Shown here piece after piece: positions 45,693-54,096 of a stretch of 64,000 bases of DNA; the first letter of the stretch is position 1, and each line of letters starts with the position of its first letter. The DNA is taken from positions 2,542,001-2,606,000 of the forward strand of contig NZ_CP023564.1 in NCBI RefSeq assembly GCF_002407065.1, given 5' to 3'. The translations under genes were made by a program, and so were the position numbers. Source of the DNA: Brachybacterium ginsengisoli (GTDB taxonomy: Bacteria; Actinomycetota; Actinomycetes; Actinomycetales; Dermabacteraceae). Under the pieces are notes generated by a model. The model was not told where the DNA came from, did not search any database, and worked only from the letters and a program-made list of their open reading frames with translations.

Positions 45693-47516
45693 TCACCAAT
45701 CGTTCTCGAGCTCGCGGCCGGGCACTCCGGTCGGGGCGACGCCCTGGTTCTGCAGGGCGAAGGTGGTCAGCTCGGAGAAGGCGGGAGCAGCCGCCCGGTT
45801 GCCGGAGATGAAGGTGTTCAGACCGAAGATGAACACGCCCACCACGATCTCGGGGTCGTCCGCCGGGGCGAAGCCGATGAACGACGCGGTGTAGGAGCCG
45901 TCCCCGACCTGTGCCGTGCCGGTCTTCCCGGCGACCGCATAGCCGTCCACGGCCGCCGCGGAGGTCTTGTCGTCGACGGTGTTGTCCATCAGCGCGCGCA
46001 CCGTCGCCGCAGTCCCGCTCGAGACCACCCGGGTGCTCTCGGGCTCGCCCAGCGGCCGCACGGACCCGTCGGGCTGGCGGATGCCGGAGACCAGGGAGGG
46101 CCGGACCCGTACTCCGTCGTTGGCGAAGGTGCCCACGGCGGAGACCATCTGCAGGGCGTTGACGCTGTACCCCTGGCCGAAGGCGGTCGTGAAGCGGGTG
46201 CGCCCCGTCCACTGGTCCGCGGGATGGACGACGCCGGCGGACTCCGCGGGGAGCTCCACCCCCGTCTTCTCCCCGAGGCCGAAGGCCTTCAGATAGTCGT
46301 AGCGGACCTCCGGGGAGAGGGTCTCGGAGATCTGCACGGTGCCGACGTTCGAGCTCTCCTTGAGCACGCCCGCGAGGGTGAGCCGCTGGTCCGGGTGGGG
46401 ATGCGAGTCCTTGATGCGCTCGCCGTCGAACCACTTCTCGTAGGGGACGTCGTACTTCGACTCCGGAGTCACCTTCCCCTCCTCGATCGCGGCGGCCATG
46501 GTGAACAGCTTGCCGGTCGAGCCGGGCTCGAAGACGCTGGAGATCGAACGGTTGCCGAGGTCCTCGGACTTGAAGGCGCCCGGGGTGTTCGGATCGAAGC
46601 TCGGGTACTCGGACAGAGCGAGCACCTCTCCGGTGCGGGAGTTGTAGACGACCGCGCTGCCGCCCTGGGCTCCCCACTGCTCGACGGCGCCGGCGACGAC
46701 CTGCTGCGCCTTCCACTGCAGATCGCGGTCGATGGTGAGGACCACGTCGTCGCCGTCGACCGCCGGGGTCGTCTCCTGCTTGCCGGTGGGGATGATCTGC
46801 CCCTGGGCTCCGCGCTCGTACGTGGTCTTGCCGTCGGTGCCGCTGAGATCGCTGTCGAAGGAGAGCTCGGTGCCTGCGAGGGCCGAGCCGTCGTCGCCGA
46901 CGAAGCCCAGGATGTTGCCGCCCACGCTGCCGGCGGGGTAGATCCGCTCGGCCACGCGATCCGCGCCGATGCCGGGGATCTTCAGGGAGAGGGCGGCATC
47001 GCGCACCTCGGGCTCGACGCTCTTCAGGAGGTAGGAGAACCCTGCGTCGCCGGTCAGCGCCTTCTCGGTCTTCGCGACGCTCCAGCCGAGCACGGGGGCG
47101 AGGTCCTGAGCGGCGGCCTTGACCCCCTTGACCTCGGCCGTCTTGGAGTTCTGGTGGTACTCGTCGACCTGGAGCTGGTTGACCCACAGGTCATAGCGCT
47201 CCACGGAGCTCGCCAGGGTGGTGCCGTGACGATCGGTGATGTCACCGCGCAGCGCGGGGATGGTGCGGGTGACGGTGCGCTGGGCGATCGCCTCCTCGGC
47301 ACGCGCGCTCGCGTCGAGGCCCTGCACCCAGACCAGGCGGCCGGAGAGCGCGAGGACCGCCACCATGATCACGCAGATGAGCAGGCGGTGACGCGTGGAC
47401 GGGTCGCCGACCCGCGCCGGACGGAGGAGGGTTCGCCCCGTGCCGCCGCTCCGAGATCCCCGAGCACCTCCTGGTGCTCGGCTGCTGCTCCGCCGGCTGC
47501 TGCGCGGTGGCGTCAT
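45693..47516 (-). CDS. ftsI: Penicillin-binding protein FtsI (PBP3-type septal transpeptidase)
   Basis: Class B penicillin-binding protein, 607 residues. A basic Ser/Arg-rich cytoplasmic tail (about 43 residues) precedes one membrane helix (LLICVIMVAVLALSGRLVWV). The dimerisation domain with RGDITDRHGTTLA comes next, then the transpeptidase domain with the serine motif STGK near residue 330, SSN near 386 and KTGTAQ near 527. It cross-links septal peptidoglycan together with FtsW. There is no PASTA domain. It lies between ftsL and murE, as is standard. Confidence 0.96.
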   Translation of the reverse strand: MTPPRSSRRSSSRAPGGARGSRSGGTGRTLLRPARVGDPSTRHRLLICVIMVAVLALSGRLVWVQGLDASARAEEAIAQRTVTRTIPALRGDITDRHGTTLASSVERYDLWVNQLQVDEYHQNSKTAEVKGVKAAAQDLAPVLGWSVAKTEKALTGDAGFSYLLKSVEPEVRDAALSLKIPGIGADRVAERIYPAGSVGGNILGFVGDDGSALAGTELSFDSDLSGTDGKTTYERGAQGQIIPTGKQETTPAVDGDDVVLTIDRDLQWKAQQVVAGAVEQWGAQGGSAVVYNSRTGEVLALSEYPSFDPNTPGAFKSEDLGNRSISSVFEPGSTGKLFTMAAAIEEGKVTPESKYDVPYEKWFDGERIKDSHPHPDQRLTLAGVLKESSNVGTVQISETLSPEVRYDYLKAFGLGEKTGVELPAESAGVVHPADQWTGRTRFTTAFGQGYSVNALQMVSAVGTFANDGVRVRPSLVSGIRQPDGSVRPLGEPESTRVVSSGTAATVRALMDNTVDDKTSAAAVDGYAVAGKTGTAQVGDGSYTASFIGFAPADDPEIVVGVFIFGLNTFISGNRAAAPAFSELTTFALQNQGVAPTGVPGRELENDW

Positions 47517-47518
47517 CC

Positions 47519-48037
47519 TCAGGCCCCTTCGTTGCCCATGCCGTGGTAGGCGCTGGGCTCGTCGTAGATCTGAGCCGGCGGCACGGCGACCTTCTCGGGC
47601 ACCTCGGCCAGCTCCGGGTTGCCCTCAGTCTGCGCCGCCGGGGACGTCTCACCGATGATCTTGCCCGTGTCGAGGTCGATGTATGCCGGATCCGACACCG
47701 GGACCATGCCGATCTCGCGCGCCTGACGCGCGAGCTCCTGCGGGGTGCCCATGCGCTCGTTGGTCTCGGCGAGCGACTGGCCCTCCTCGGCCAGCCGCTG
47801 GGACTGGTTCTCGAGCCGGGTGATCTCGTAGCTGGTCCCGGACATCTGGATGTTCATGTAGAGCAGCGCGGCGAGCGTCGCGACGACGATCAGGGTGCAC
47901 AGCAGGGTGAACGGCATCGAGCTGCCGGCGGCCTTCGGCGTGGCGACGACCGTCAGTCCCGGGCGTGCGGCGGCGCTCCTCCGGGTCCCGCGGACAGGAC
48001 GGATCGCAGGTGCGTGAACGGCGGACGTGCTGGCCAT
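47519..48037 (-). CDS. ftsL: FtsL-like bitopic division protein
   Basis: A 172-residue protein with a basic cytoplasmic part, one membrane helix (MPFTLLCTLIVVATLAALLYMNI, about residues 41-63) and a short extracytoplasmic coiled coil (EITRLENQSQRLAEEGQSLAETNERM). A conserved ELARQAREIGMVPVSDPAYIDL segment and an acidic/Pro tail follow. The form and the position between rsmH and ftsI identify it as the FtsL counterpart, although sequence similarity in this family is low. The ATG at 48037 has GGGAG upstream and lies one base after the rsmH stop. Confidence 0.85.
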   Translation of the reverse strand: MASTSAVHAPAIRPVRGTRRSAAARPGLTVVATPKAAGSSMPFTLLCTLIVVATLAALLYMNIQMSGTSYEITRLENQSQRLAEEGQSLAETNERMGTPQELARQAREIGMVPVSDPAYIDLDTGKIIGETSPAAQTEGNPELAEVPEKVAVPPAQIYDEPSAYHGMGNEGA

Positions 48038-48038
48038 G

Positions 48039-49034
48039 TCAGTGTGCTCCCTGGTCGGGTCGGGTCCGGGTGAGTGCACGCAGCCGGACGGAGGCTGCTC
48101 GCGAGTTGCTGCCGCGCTCGGCGTCGTCGGCCTGGAGCGCGCCGCGCACGAGCGCGGTGAAGGTGGGCTTGTGCTCCTCGAGCTCGACCGGCAGTCCGGG
48201 CGGGGCGGAGGAGCGGGTGCGGCGCGTGAACGCGGTCTTGACCAGGCGATCCTCGCCGGAGTGGTAGGACTCCACAACGATGCGCCCGTCCACGTGCAGG
48301 CAGTCCAGCGCCGCGTCGATCGCGGAGGTCAGGATCTCCAGCTCCTCGTTCACGGCGATCCGCAGCGCCTGGAAGGTGCGCTTGGCCGGGTGGCCGCCGC
48401 TGGCCTTCGAGGCCGCGGGGATCGCGCGCTCCAGGAGCTGGACCAGCTCGCCGCTGCGGGTCAGCGGCGCGGTCTCGCGCTGCTCGACGAGGCGGCGGGC
48501 GATCCGCTTGGCGAAGCGCTCATCGCCGAGATCGCGCAGGATGCGGGCGAGCTCCGCCTCGGGCAGGTCCCGCAGCAGGTCGGCGGCGGTGGGTCCGTCG
48601 GAGGAGGGATCCATCCGCATGTCCAGCGGGGCGTCGACCGCGTAGGAGAAGCCGCGATCCGCGGTGTCGATCTGGAAGCTGGAGAGGCCCAGGTCCATCA
48701 TCACGCCGTGCGCACCGGGGAGCCCGAGATCCTCGAGCACCTCGGGGATCTGGTCGTAGGTGGCGTGGACCAGGGTGGCCCGCTCCCCCACGCCGTCGCG
48801 GTCCAGGCGCTCCCGGGCGAGGGCGAGGGCCTGGGGGTCGCGGTCGATGCCGACGAGGTGCGCGGCGGGTGCGGCCCGGAGGACGGCCGCGGCGTGACCG
48901 CCCATCCCGAGGGTGGCATCGATGTGGACGGCACCGGGCTGCTGGAGCGCGGGGACGAGGAGCTCGACCGAGGTGTTCAGGAGGACCGGGACGTGCCGGT
49001 CCTCTGCCGGTCGTCCGCTCTGCGTCTCGTCCAT
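48039..49034 (-). CDS. rsmH: 16S rRNA (cytosine-1402-N4)-methyltransferase
   Basis: SAM-dependent methyltransferase (MraW), 331 residues, that modifies C1402 in the decoding centre. Motifs are HVPVLLNTSVELL, HIDATLGMGGHAAAVL (SAM site), GVMMDLGLSSFQIDTADRGFSY, HPAKRTFQALRIAVNEEL and RIVVESYHSGEDRLVK. It is the second gene of the cluster, 188 bases after mraZ, the only sizeable gap in the upper part of the cluster. Confidence 0.97.
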   Translation of the reverse strand: MDETQSGRPAEDRHVPVLLNTSVELLVPALQQPGAVHIDATLGMGGHAAAVLRAAPAAHLVGIDRDPQALALARERLDRDGVGERATLVHATYDQIPEVLEDLGLPGAHGVMMDLGLSSFQIDTADRGFSYAVDAPLDMRMDPSSDGPTAADLLRDLPEAELARILRDLGDERFAKRIARRLVEQRETAPLTRSGELVQLLERAIPAASKASGGHPAKRTFQALRIAVNEELEILTSAIDAALDCLHVDGRIVVESYHSGEDRLVKTAFTRRTRSSAPPGLPVELEEHKPTFTALVRGALQADDAERGSNSRAASVRLRALTRTRPDQGAH

Positions 49035-49134
49035 GTCACCCCCTGGGTCCTTGCTGTCGTGCTGTCTGTGGTGAGCCGGGCGCTGCGCCCTGCCCGTCTC
49101 CGCGAGCTGTTCGCGGGGCCGTCCTGTCAGATTC

Positions 49135-49188
49135 CTCGTCGTTCCCGACCCGCCACCGGGGAAGTTGCGTCGGGGCGGGAACGACGAG
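49135..49188. repeat. Inverted repeat between mraZ and rsmH
   Basis: CTCGTCGTTCCCG (49135-49147) and CGGGAACGACGAG (49176-49188) are perfect reverse complements with a 28-base loop. The structure could attenuate readthrough from mraZ into the rest of the cluster. Confidence 0.7.
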
Positions 49189-49222
49189 AGGTCTCACAGG
49201 ACGGAGATCCTTCGGGCCGAGC

Positions 49223-49654
49223 TCAGAACAGGCCGGGGATCACCTCCTCGGAGGTCTCCGCGAAGCCCTCCTCCTTCTGCTCGAGGTAGCTCTCCCATGC
49301 CGGGCGCGACCAGATCTCGAGCCGGTCGAGGGCGCCGATCACTGCGCACTCCCGGTCCAGATCTGCGTAGCTGCGCAGATGGCCCGGGATCGTGATGCGG
49401 CCCTGCTTGTCCGGGATGACGTCCTCCGCTCCGGAGAGCAGCACTCGCAGGTAGTCACGGGTGCGCTTGTCGGTGGTGGGCGCCCGACGTGCCTCCTCGA
49501 GCTTCTGGCGGAACTCCACGAGCGGGTACACGGCGATGCAGTGCTCCTGCCCACGAGTCATGACCAGTCCCGAGGCGAGCTCGTCGCGGAACTTCGCCGG
49601 GAAGATCAGGCGGCCCTTCTCGTCGAGCTTGGGCGTGAAGGTGCCGAGGAACAT
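49223..49654 (-). CDS. mraZ: Transcriptional regulator MraZ
   Basis: A 143-residue AbrB-like DNA-binding protein made of two half-domains, each with the D-x-x-G-R motif ([21 protein letters not shown] and [18 protein letters not shown]). MraZ binds phased repeats in its own promoter and represses the division cluster in E. coli; four such repeats lie upstream here. GAAGGAGG precedes the ATG by 6 bases. It is the first gene of the cluster. Confidence 0.96.
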   Translation of the reverse strand: MFLGTFTPKLDEKGRLIFPAKFRDELASGLVMTRGQEHCIAVYPLVEFRQKLEEARRAPTTDKRTRDYLRVLLSGAEDVIPDKQGRITIPGHLRSYADLDRECAVIGALDRLEIWSRPAWESYLEQKEEGFAETSEEVIPGLF

Positions 49655-49702
49655 CAGCGCCCTCCTTCACCTGCCGCGACTCGCGATCCGGACTCCATCT
49701 CC

Positions 49703-49737
49703 TCCCAACACGCTCCACTTTACCCCACAACTCCCCA
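49703..49737 (-). promoter_or_regulatory. MraZ operator: four phased TGGRR boxes
   Basis: Read on the minus strand, TGGGG, TGGGG, TGGAG and TGGGA begin at 49737, 49727, 49717 and 49707, exactly 10 bases apart with 5-base spacers. This is the arrangement known for E. coli MraZ sites. A possible -10 (TAAAGT, 49723-49718) lies within the array. It ends 49 bases before the mraZ start. Confidence 0.75.
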
Positions 49738-50087
49738 CCAAAGGACCCAGAATCGCCGACTCTCCCCTCGATCGACACCATCAACCCAGGTCAGAGGGGT
49801 GGGGCAAGGTGGGGGGAAATTCCCGTCACGCCGACCGGCGGGAGTGTTCCTGCGAGCGAGTCCGCCCGGGCTCCGGGGGCGGCGCAGCAGGAGTCGGGAC
49901 ATAACCCCAGGTGAGCGCTCCGGCGAGGTCCGGGCACTGCACCCGGGGAGCGGAGTGGAGGGGTGGGGGGACCGAGCGTGGAGGACAGTGGGGAATCGCG
50001 GGGCGGGCAGGTCGGGACCGCGCGATCAGCGGCGGCGATGCCGGACTCGACCGTTCGGTCGATGAAGCGCCTGCGCAGCCGGTGGAG

Positions 50088-50113
50088 CCCGCGGACCGGG
50101 CCCGCGGACCGGG
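50088..50113. repeat. 13-bp GC-rich duplication related to the 19068 array
   Basis: CCCGCGGACCGGG occurs twice in tandem, with a degenerate third copy to about 50125. In the opposite orientation and shifted phase it matches the unit at 19107-19125 at 12 of 13 bases. Confidence 0.65.
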
Positions 50114-50196
50114 CCGGCGGCCGGGCGGGTGCGCCGCGCGTGGACGCGGCCGCGTCGACGACGATGTCGACGCGGCGGGTGGTGCCGCCGGACATG

Positions 50197-50230
50197 ACGA
50201 TGCCCCGGCTCGAAGGAGCCGGGGCATCGT
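50197..50230 (-). terminator. Perfect hairpin after the DUF3040 gene
   Basis: ACGATGCCCCGGCTC (50197-50211) pairs exactly with GAGCCGGGGCATCGT (50216-50230) around a GAAG tetraloop, about 40 bases after the stop at 50272. Confidence 0.75.
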
Positions 50231-50271
50231 GAGTCGTGAGTTCCTCCGGGGCGTGCCGCGGAGGGGCGCGG

Positions 50272-50679
50272 TCAGTAGCGGGGGTCGTCCCCGGTGCGCT
50301 TCTCCCAGCGCTCTTCCATCTTGCGCATGAAGGTTCCGCCGTCGTCCCCGGTGGGGACCTCCGGTCCGGATCCACCGCCGCCACCACCGTCGCCGGTTCC
50401 CGTGCCCTGTGATGAGCCGCCGGGCGCCGTGACCGCGTACACCGCACCGGCCAGCATGCCGATGAAGGCGATCACGCCGAGCCAGATGGCCGGGATGCTC
50501 ACCGCCAGCACGAGGACCCCGAGGCCCACGACGACGGCTCCCAGGCCGATGAGGATCCGACGCCCGCTGCGCCGTGGCGACGCCTTCGGCGCGAACGCTC
50601 GTGCGAGGCGCGGATCGTCAGCGAAGAGCTGACGCTCCATCTCGTCGAGCATCTTCTGCTCGTGTTCAGACAGCGGCAT
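50272..50679 (-). CDS. DUF3040 domain membrane protein
   Basis: A 135-residue protein that begins MPLSEHEQKMLDEMERQLFADDPRLARAF, the DUF3040 signature. Two adjacent membrane helices follow (about residues 45-65 and 68-90), then a Gly-rich linker and a charged C-terminus. It occurs near mraZ in many actinobacteria, but its role is unknown. AAGGAG lies 7 bases before the ATG at 50679. The frame upstream to 51342 is the shadow of dinB. Confidence 0.92.
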   Translation of the reverse strand: MPLSEHEQKMLDEMERQLFADDPRLARAFAPKASPRRSGRRILIGLGAVVVGLGVLVLAVSIPAIWLGVIAFIGMLAGAVYAVTAPGGSSQGTGTGDGGGGGGSGPEVPTGDDGGTFMRKMEERWEKRTGDDPRY

Positions 50680-50836
50680 GATCCCGCTCCTTGTCCCCGT
50701 CCTCTCGCGCCGGTCGGCGCCACAGCCGCCGGGCGAGGACCCTGGCCCTCGTCGGCGGTCCGTCCAGTTTAGATCCTGTTCCTGGGTAATGGGAACTCCG
50801 AGCCCGGACCGACGCCGCAACCCCCACGACCCGGCC

Positions 50837-52234
50837 TCATCTCCGCTCGCGACCTCTGGGGAGAGGACTCGGGAACAGGGACGGCGACTCCTGATCGGCG
50901 AGCGGCGCCGGGTCGGGGTCGGGGCGCTGAGCCGGCGCGGCGCCGCGGCCCCGCGCGGACCCTGGAGCAGCGGTCCGGTCAGGAGCTCCGGTCGGCTCCG
51001 GGGACTCTGTCCGGTCGGACGCGCCGGCTCGATCCCCTCCTGAAGCCGCCGCGGGATATGTGGACCCTCTGCCCAGGCTCCGCGATCCGAAGCGCTCGAG
51101 CGCCTGGTCCATCGCCGCCTCCAGGTCCTGCCAGCCCGCCGACCGGGCGGAGAGCTCGGACTGCACGGCGGTCCCCGCAGCCGGCTCGAGGTGCGACGCC
51201 CGCACACCGGCCAGCCGGATCCGAGGCATCGTGGGGCTCTCCCGCTCCCAGAGGGAGACCACCTGCTCCCGCAGTCGCTCACCGCTCGCGGTGGGCTGAT
51301 CGAGGGTCGAGGAGCGGGTGATCGTGGTGCCGTCCGAGGCACGCAGCTTCAGCACCACCGTCCGAGCCACGAAGCCTCCACGGCGCAGCTGACGGGCGAC
51401 GTCGTCGGCCATCTGGGTGATGCGCCGACGCACCTCCCCCGCGTCGGTGAGGTCCTCGTCCCAGGTGCGCTCGGTCCCCAGCGACCTGTCGCGGGTGCGC
51501 TGCCCGAGCCCTGTCCGGTCGCTGCCCTCGGCGAGCGCGGCGATCTCGGGCGCTCGCGGCCCGAGAGCACGGGTCAGCGCAGAGCGCGGGATCTCCCGGA
51601 GCTGGCCGATGGTGCGCACCCCCAGGCGGGCGAGCGAATCCTGTGCCTTGGGTCCGATGCCGGAGATCACCGAGACCGGCAGCGGGGCGAGGAACTCGGC
51701 CGTGCGCCCGGCCGGGACGATGAGCATGCCGTCGGGCTTCGCCTGCGCGGAGGCGATCTTGGCGACCGCACGCGAGACGGACCCGCCGACCGAGCTGGGC
51801 AGGCCCAGCTCCTCCCGGATCCGCCGCCGCAGCAGCTCGGCGATCTGCTCGGGTCCGCCGAACAGCCTTCGGGCGCCGCGCACGTCGAGGAAGGCCTCGT
51901 CGACGCTGATCTGCTCGATGTCGGCGACCACGTCCCCCAGCACCGCCATCACGCTCTGCGAGATGCGACGGTAGTGATCGATCCGAGGCGGCACGATGAC
52001 GAGATCGGGGGCCAGACGGCGCGCCGTCGCCATCGGCATCGCCGAGCGGATCCCCCGGGTGCGTGCGGGATAGCTGGCGGCGGCCACGACGCCGCGTGCC
52101 CCGGCACCGCCGACCACCACCGGCAGGCCCTGCAGGCTCGGATCGTCCCTGACCTCGACGGAGGCGAAGAAGGCATCCATGTCCAGGTGCAGGATCCCCG
52201 GGATCTCCTCGACCATGTCCACACGCACGTCCAT
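50837..52234 (-). CDS. dinB: DNA polymerase IV (Y family)
   Basis: Translesion polymerase of 465 residues. Catalytic motifs are ILHLDMDAFFASVEVRDDP and EQISVDEAFLDVRGARRLFG; PARTRGIRSAMP and the helix-hairpin-helix SVISGIGPKAQDSLARLGVRTIGQL follow, then the little-finger domain. The last 75 or so residues are a disordered Asp/Arg/Thr/Pro-rich tail ending QESPSLFPSPLPRGRERR, which may contain a sliding-clamp contact. I chose the ATG at 52234, with GGGAGG 5 bases upstream; a GTG at 52240 is too close to that site. TAGAGT (52259-52254 minus) may be the -10. No LexA box is seen upstream. Confidence 0.94.
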   Translation of the reverse strand: MDVRVDMVEEIPGILHLDMDAFFASVEVRDDPSLQGLPVVVGGAGARGVVAAASYPARTRGIRSAMPMATARRLAPDLVIVPPRIDHYRRISQSVMAVLGDVVADIEQISVDEAFLDVRGARRLFGGPEQIAELLRRRIREELGLPSSVGGSVSRAVAKIASAQAKPDGMLIVPAGRTAEFLAPLPVSVISGIGPKAQDSLARLGVRTIGQLREIPRSALTRALGPRAPEIAALAEGSDRTGLGQRTRDRSLGTERTWDEDLTDAGEVRRRITQMADDVARQLRRGGFVARTVVLKLRASDGTTITRSSTLDQPTASGERLREQVVSLWERESPTMPRIRLAGVRASHLEPAAGTAVQSELSARSAGWQDLEAAMDQALERFGSRSLGRGSTYPAAASGGDRAGASDRTESPEPTGAPDRTAAPGSARGRGAAPAQRPDPDPAPLADQESPSLFPSPLPRGRERR

Positions 52235-52290
52235 CGACACCTCCCTCGCGAGGAACTCTACTCGGGCACGATGCGGCCTCGAACTCGGCC

Positions 52291-52779
52291 TCAGCCCGCC
52301 TCGACCAGCTCACCGGGATGAGTGGGCAGATCCTCGAGCAGGCGACGGGCGACCGCCTCGAGATGCGCCGCCGTCCCCTCGAGATGGCCGCTGAGCAGTG
52401 CCGGATCGGGCATCGCGGAGGCGTCCCGATCCAGCCGCGCGCGTTCGTGGACAAGCGGGCCGAGCTCCTCCGCACGTTCGGCATCCTCCCCGCCGAGGCG
52501 CTCGAGGGCGGTCCACACGTTCAGCGGCAGGGCGCGCCGCCGCTCGCGGTTCGCCCGTGACACCAGCACTCCGGCTCCGCGCAGCGCCGCGCGGTGGATC
52601 AGCTCGAAGGCTCCCCGCGGATCGCTGTCCATGAGCATCCGCCCCTGGTGCAGCAGATCCCGGGCACGGTCGAGATCCGCCTGATCCTGGTCGAGGCGCG
52701 CCAGGCGCAGACGGACGGTGCGCGTGCTGGAGACGATCTGTGCCGAGACCGTTCCTCGGCGGGTCATCGTGCGGGTCAT
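52291..52779 (-). CDS. SAV_6107-like HEPN-domain protein
   Basis: A 162-residue, Arg- and Ala-rich, all-helical protein. The segment ARDLLHQGRMLMDSDPRGAFELIHRAALRGAGVLVSRANRERRRALPLNVWTALERLGGE matches my memory of the SAV_6107-type HEPN domain found next to dinB in actinobacteria. The canonical HEPN RNase motif R-x4-6-H is not obvious, so nuclease activity is doubtful. GGAGGAGG lies upstream of the ATG at 52779. It precedes dinB by 56 bases on the same strand. Confidence 0.7.
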   Translation of the reverse strand: MTRTMTRRGTVSAQIVSSTRTVRLRLARLDQDQADLDRARDLLHQGRMLMDSDPRGAFELIHRAALRGAGVLVSRANRERRRALPLNVWTALERLGGEDAERAEELGPLVHERARLDRDASAMPDPALLSGHLEGTAAHLEAVARRLLEDLPTHPGELVEAG

Positions 52780-52953
52780 CGGTCTCCTCCTCCGGAGCGG
52801 CGGCGGTCGCCGGCTGCGACGTCCTGGTGCTCAGAACGCTACGGGCGGGGTGTGACAGTCGAGCCCGAGCCGATCGGTCCTGTGGACGGAGGACGGGTGG
52901 GGAGGAACCACCTCGGGAGCTCCTGCAGGGTCGGGATCTCCTAGAGTGGGGCG

Positions 52954-53811
52954 ATGTCCCGCCGCGACCGCTCGCGCCGTGCTGCCTTCGAGCACCTCGG
53001 CCCACTCGACACCCTGATCCCCATCTCCACCGGCTCGGCCAGGCTGACAACGGAGAGCGACGGGTCCGTGCTGCTGGACGTCAACGGTGCCCCCTCCTCC
53101 CATCTGCACCCCGACCCCGAGCATCTGGTGTTCGAGTACATGCGCTGGATGCTGCTGGTGATCGACCGACACCTCGAGGAGAGAGCGGCCCCCTCGACCG
53201 ACGGCGACGGCTCCTCGGGCGCTCCGCAGCTCGCGCACCTGGGCGGCGGCGGCTGCTCGCTGCCGCGGGCGATCGCCGCCCGCCATCCCCGCACCCGGCA
53301 GATCGTGGTCGAGATCGACGCGCTGCTCGCCGAACAGGTGCGGGTCTGGTTCGATCTCCCCCGCTCCCCGCAGCTGCGGCTGCGCACCGAGGATGCGCTC
53401 AGTGCGCTCGTGTCCTGGCGTGAGGATCGGTTCGACGTCCTGGTCCGCGACGTCTTCAGCGGCACGCTGACCCCTCCCGAGCTCACCACCGTCGAGACGG
53501 CCGCGCATGCGGACAGGGTTCTCCGGGACGGAGGGATCTACCTGGCGAACTGCGCTGCACCACAGGGCAGCGGACTGATGGCCGACGAGGTCGCCACGCT
53601 CTCGCAGGTGTTCCCCCACGTCGGCGTCATCGCCGAGCCCGCCCATCTCTCCGGGAAGCGTCGGGGCAACTGCGTCCTGCTGGCCTCCCGCCGACCGCTC
53701 CCCGAGGCCATCGATCGGGATCTGCGCTCGGACGCGGTCTCCGTGCGGCTGGCCCGCCGGCCGCAGGTCGAGGCCCTCGCCCGTGCGGGACGGGTGCTGC
53801 AGGCGCACTGA
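52954..53811 (+). CDS. Spermidine synthase-like protein
   Basis: A 285-residue protein with a Rossmann-type methyltransferase fold related to spermidine synthase. AHLGGGGCSLPRAIAARHPRTRQIVVEID is the nucleotide-binding region, and RFDVLVRDVFSGTLTPPELTTVE contains the position of the polyamine-synthase catalytic aspartate. Actinobacterial proteins of this type often lack true aminopropyltransferase activity. TAGAGT ends exactly 6 bases before the ATG at 52954 and no ribosome binding site is present, so the message is probably leaderless. It is a single gene, divergent from the HEPN/dinB pair. Confidence 0.83.
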   Translation: MSRRDRSRRAAFEHLGPLDTLIPISTGSARLTTESDGSVLLDVNGAPSSHLHPDPEHLVFEYMRWMLLVIDRHLEERAAPSTDGDGSSGAPQLAHLGGGGCSLPRAIAARHPRTRQIVVEIDALLAEQVRVWFDLPRSPQLRLRTEDALSALVSWREDRFDVLVRDVFSGTLTPPELTTVETAAHADRVLRDGGIYLANCAAPQGSGLMADEVATLSQVFPHVGVIAEPAHLSGKRRGNCVLLASRRPLPEAIDRDLRSDAVSVRLARRPQVEALARAGRVLQAH

Positions 53812-53834
53812 GACCGCCGGGCCCGGACGACGAA

Positions 53835-53869
53835 GGACCGGGCAGGAGCGCGATGCTCCTGCCCGGTCC
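53835..53869. terminator. Bidirectional terminator
   Basis: GGACCGGGCAGGAGC (53835-53849) and GCTCCTGCCCGGTCC (53855-53869) are perfect complements around a 5-base loop, between the convergent spermidine-synthase-like gene and cspA. Confidence 0.85.
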
Positions 53870-53892
53870 GTGAAGTCGGCGGTTGCCGACGA

Positions 53893-54096
53893 TCAGACGG
53901 GACGAACCTGCTCGGCCTGCGGCCCCTTGTCGCCCTGGCTGACCTCGAACTCCACTCGCTGACCCTCGTCGAGGGCGCGGTAGCCGTCCATGTCGATCTT
54001 GCTGTGATGCACGAAGACGTCTGCGCCGCCTCCGTCGATCTCGATGAATCCGTAGCCCTTTTCGGCGTTGAACCACTTGACCGAGCCCTGTGCCAT
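53893..54096 (-). CDS. cspA: Cold shock protein
   Basis: Single cold-shock domain of 67 residues that binds single-stranded RNA/DNA and melts RNA structure. RNP1 (KGYGFIEI) and RNP2 (VFVHHSKI) are intact, and [12 protein letters not shown] is the family hallmark. I chose the ATG at 54096 with AGAAGG about 8 bases upstream; an in-frame GTG at 54105 is less likely. The 281 bases upstream, to the PAC2 stop, contain no gene and probably include a long leader as in other csp genes. Confidence 0.95.
   Translation of the reverse strand: MAQGSVKWFNAEKGYGFIEIDGGGADVFVHHSKIDMDGYRALDEGQRVEFEVSQGDKGPQAEQVRPV

Larger units (their letters stand above)
49655..50271. other. 617-base gap with regulatory sites and no credible gene
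   Basis: Open frames here (for example 49791-50447 minus and 49911-50330 plus) encode only Arg/Pro/Ser/Ala-rich translations without domain character. The gap holds the MraZ boxes (49703-49737), two more TGGGG boxes in the opposite orientation (49800-49804 and 49810-49814), a 13-bp duplication (50088-50113) and a terminator hairpin (50197-50230). Confidence 0.6.

Noticed and set aside
49791-50447. Open frames in the gap upstream of mraZ
   Set aside because: Compositions are Arg/Pro/Ser/Ala-rich, frames overlap on both strands, there are no ribosome binding sites, and the region contains regulatory boxes and hairpins.
52240-52290. LexA box upstream of dinB
   Set aside because: No CGAAC-N4-GTTCG or one-mismatch variant is present before the start.
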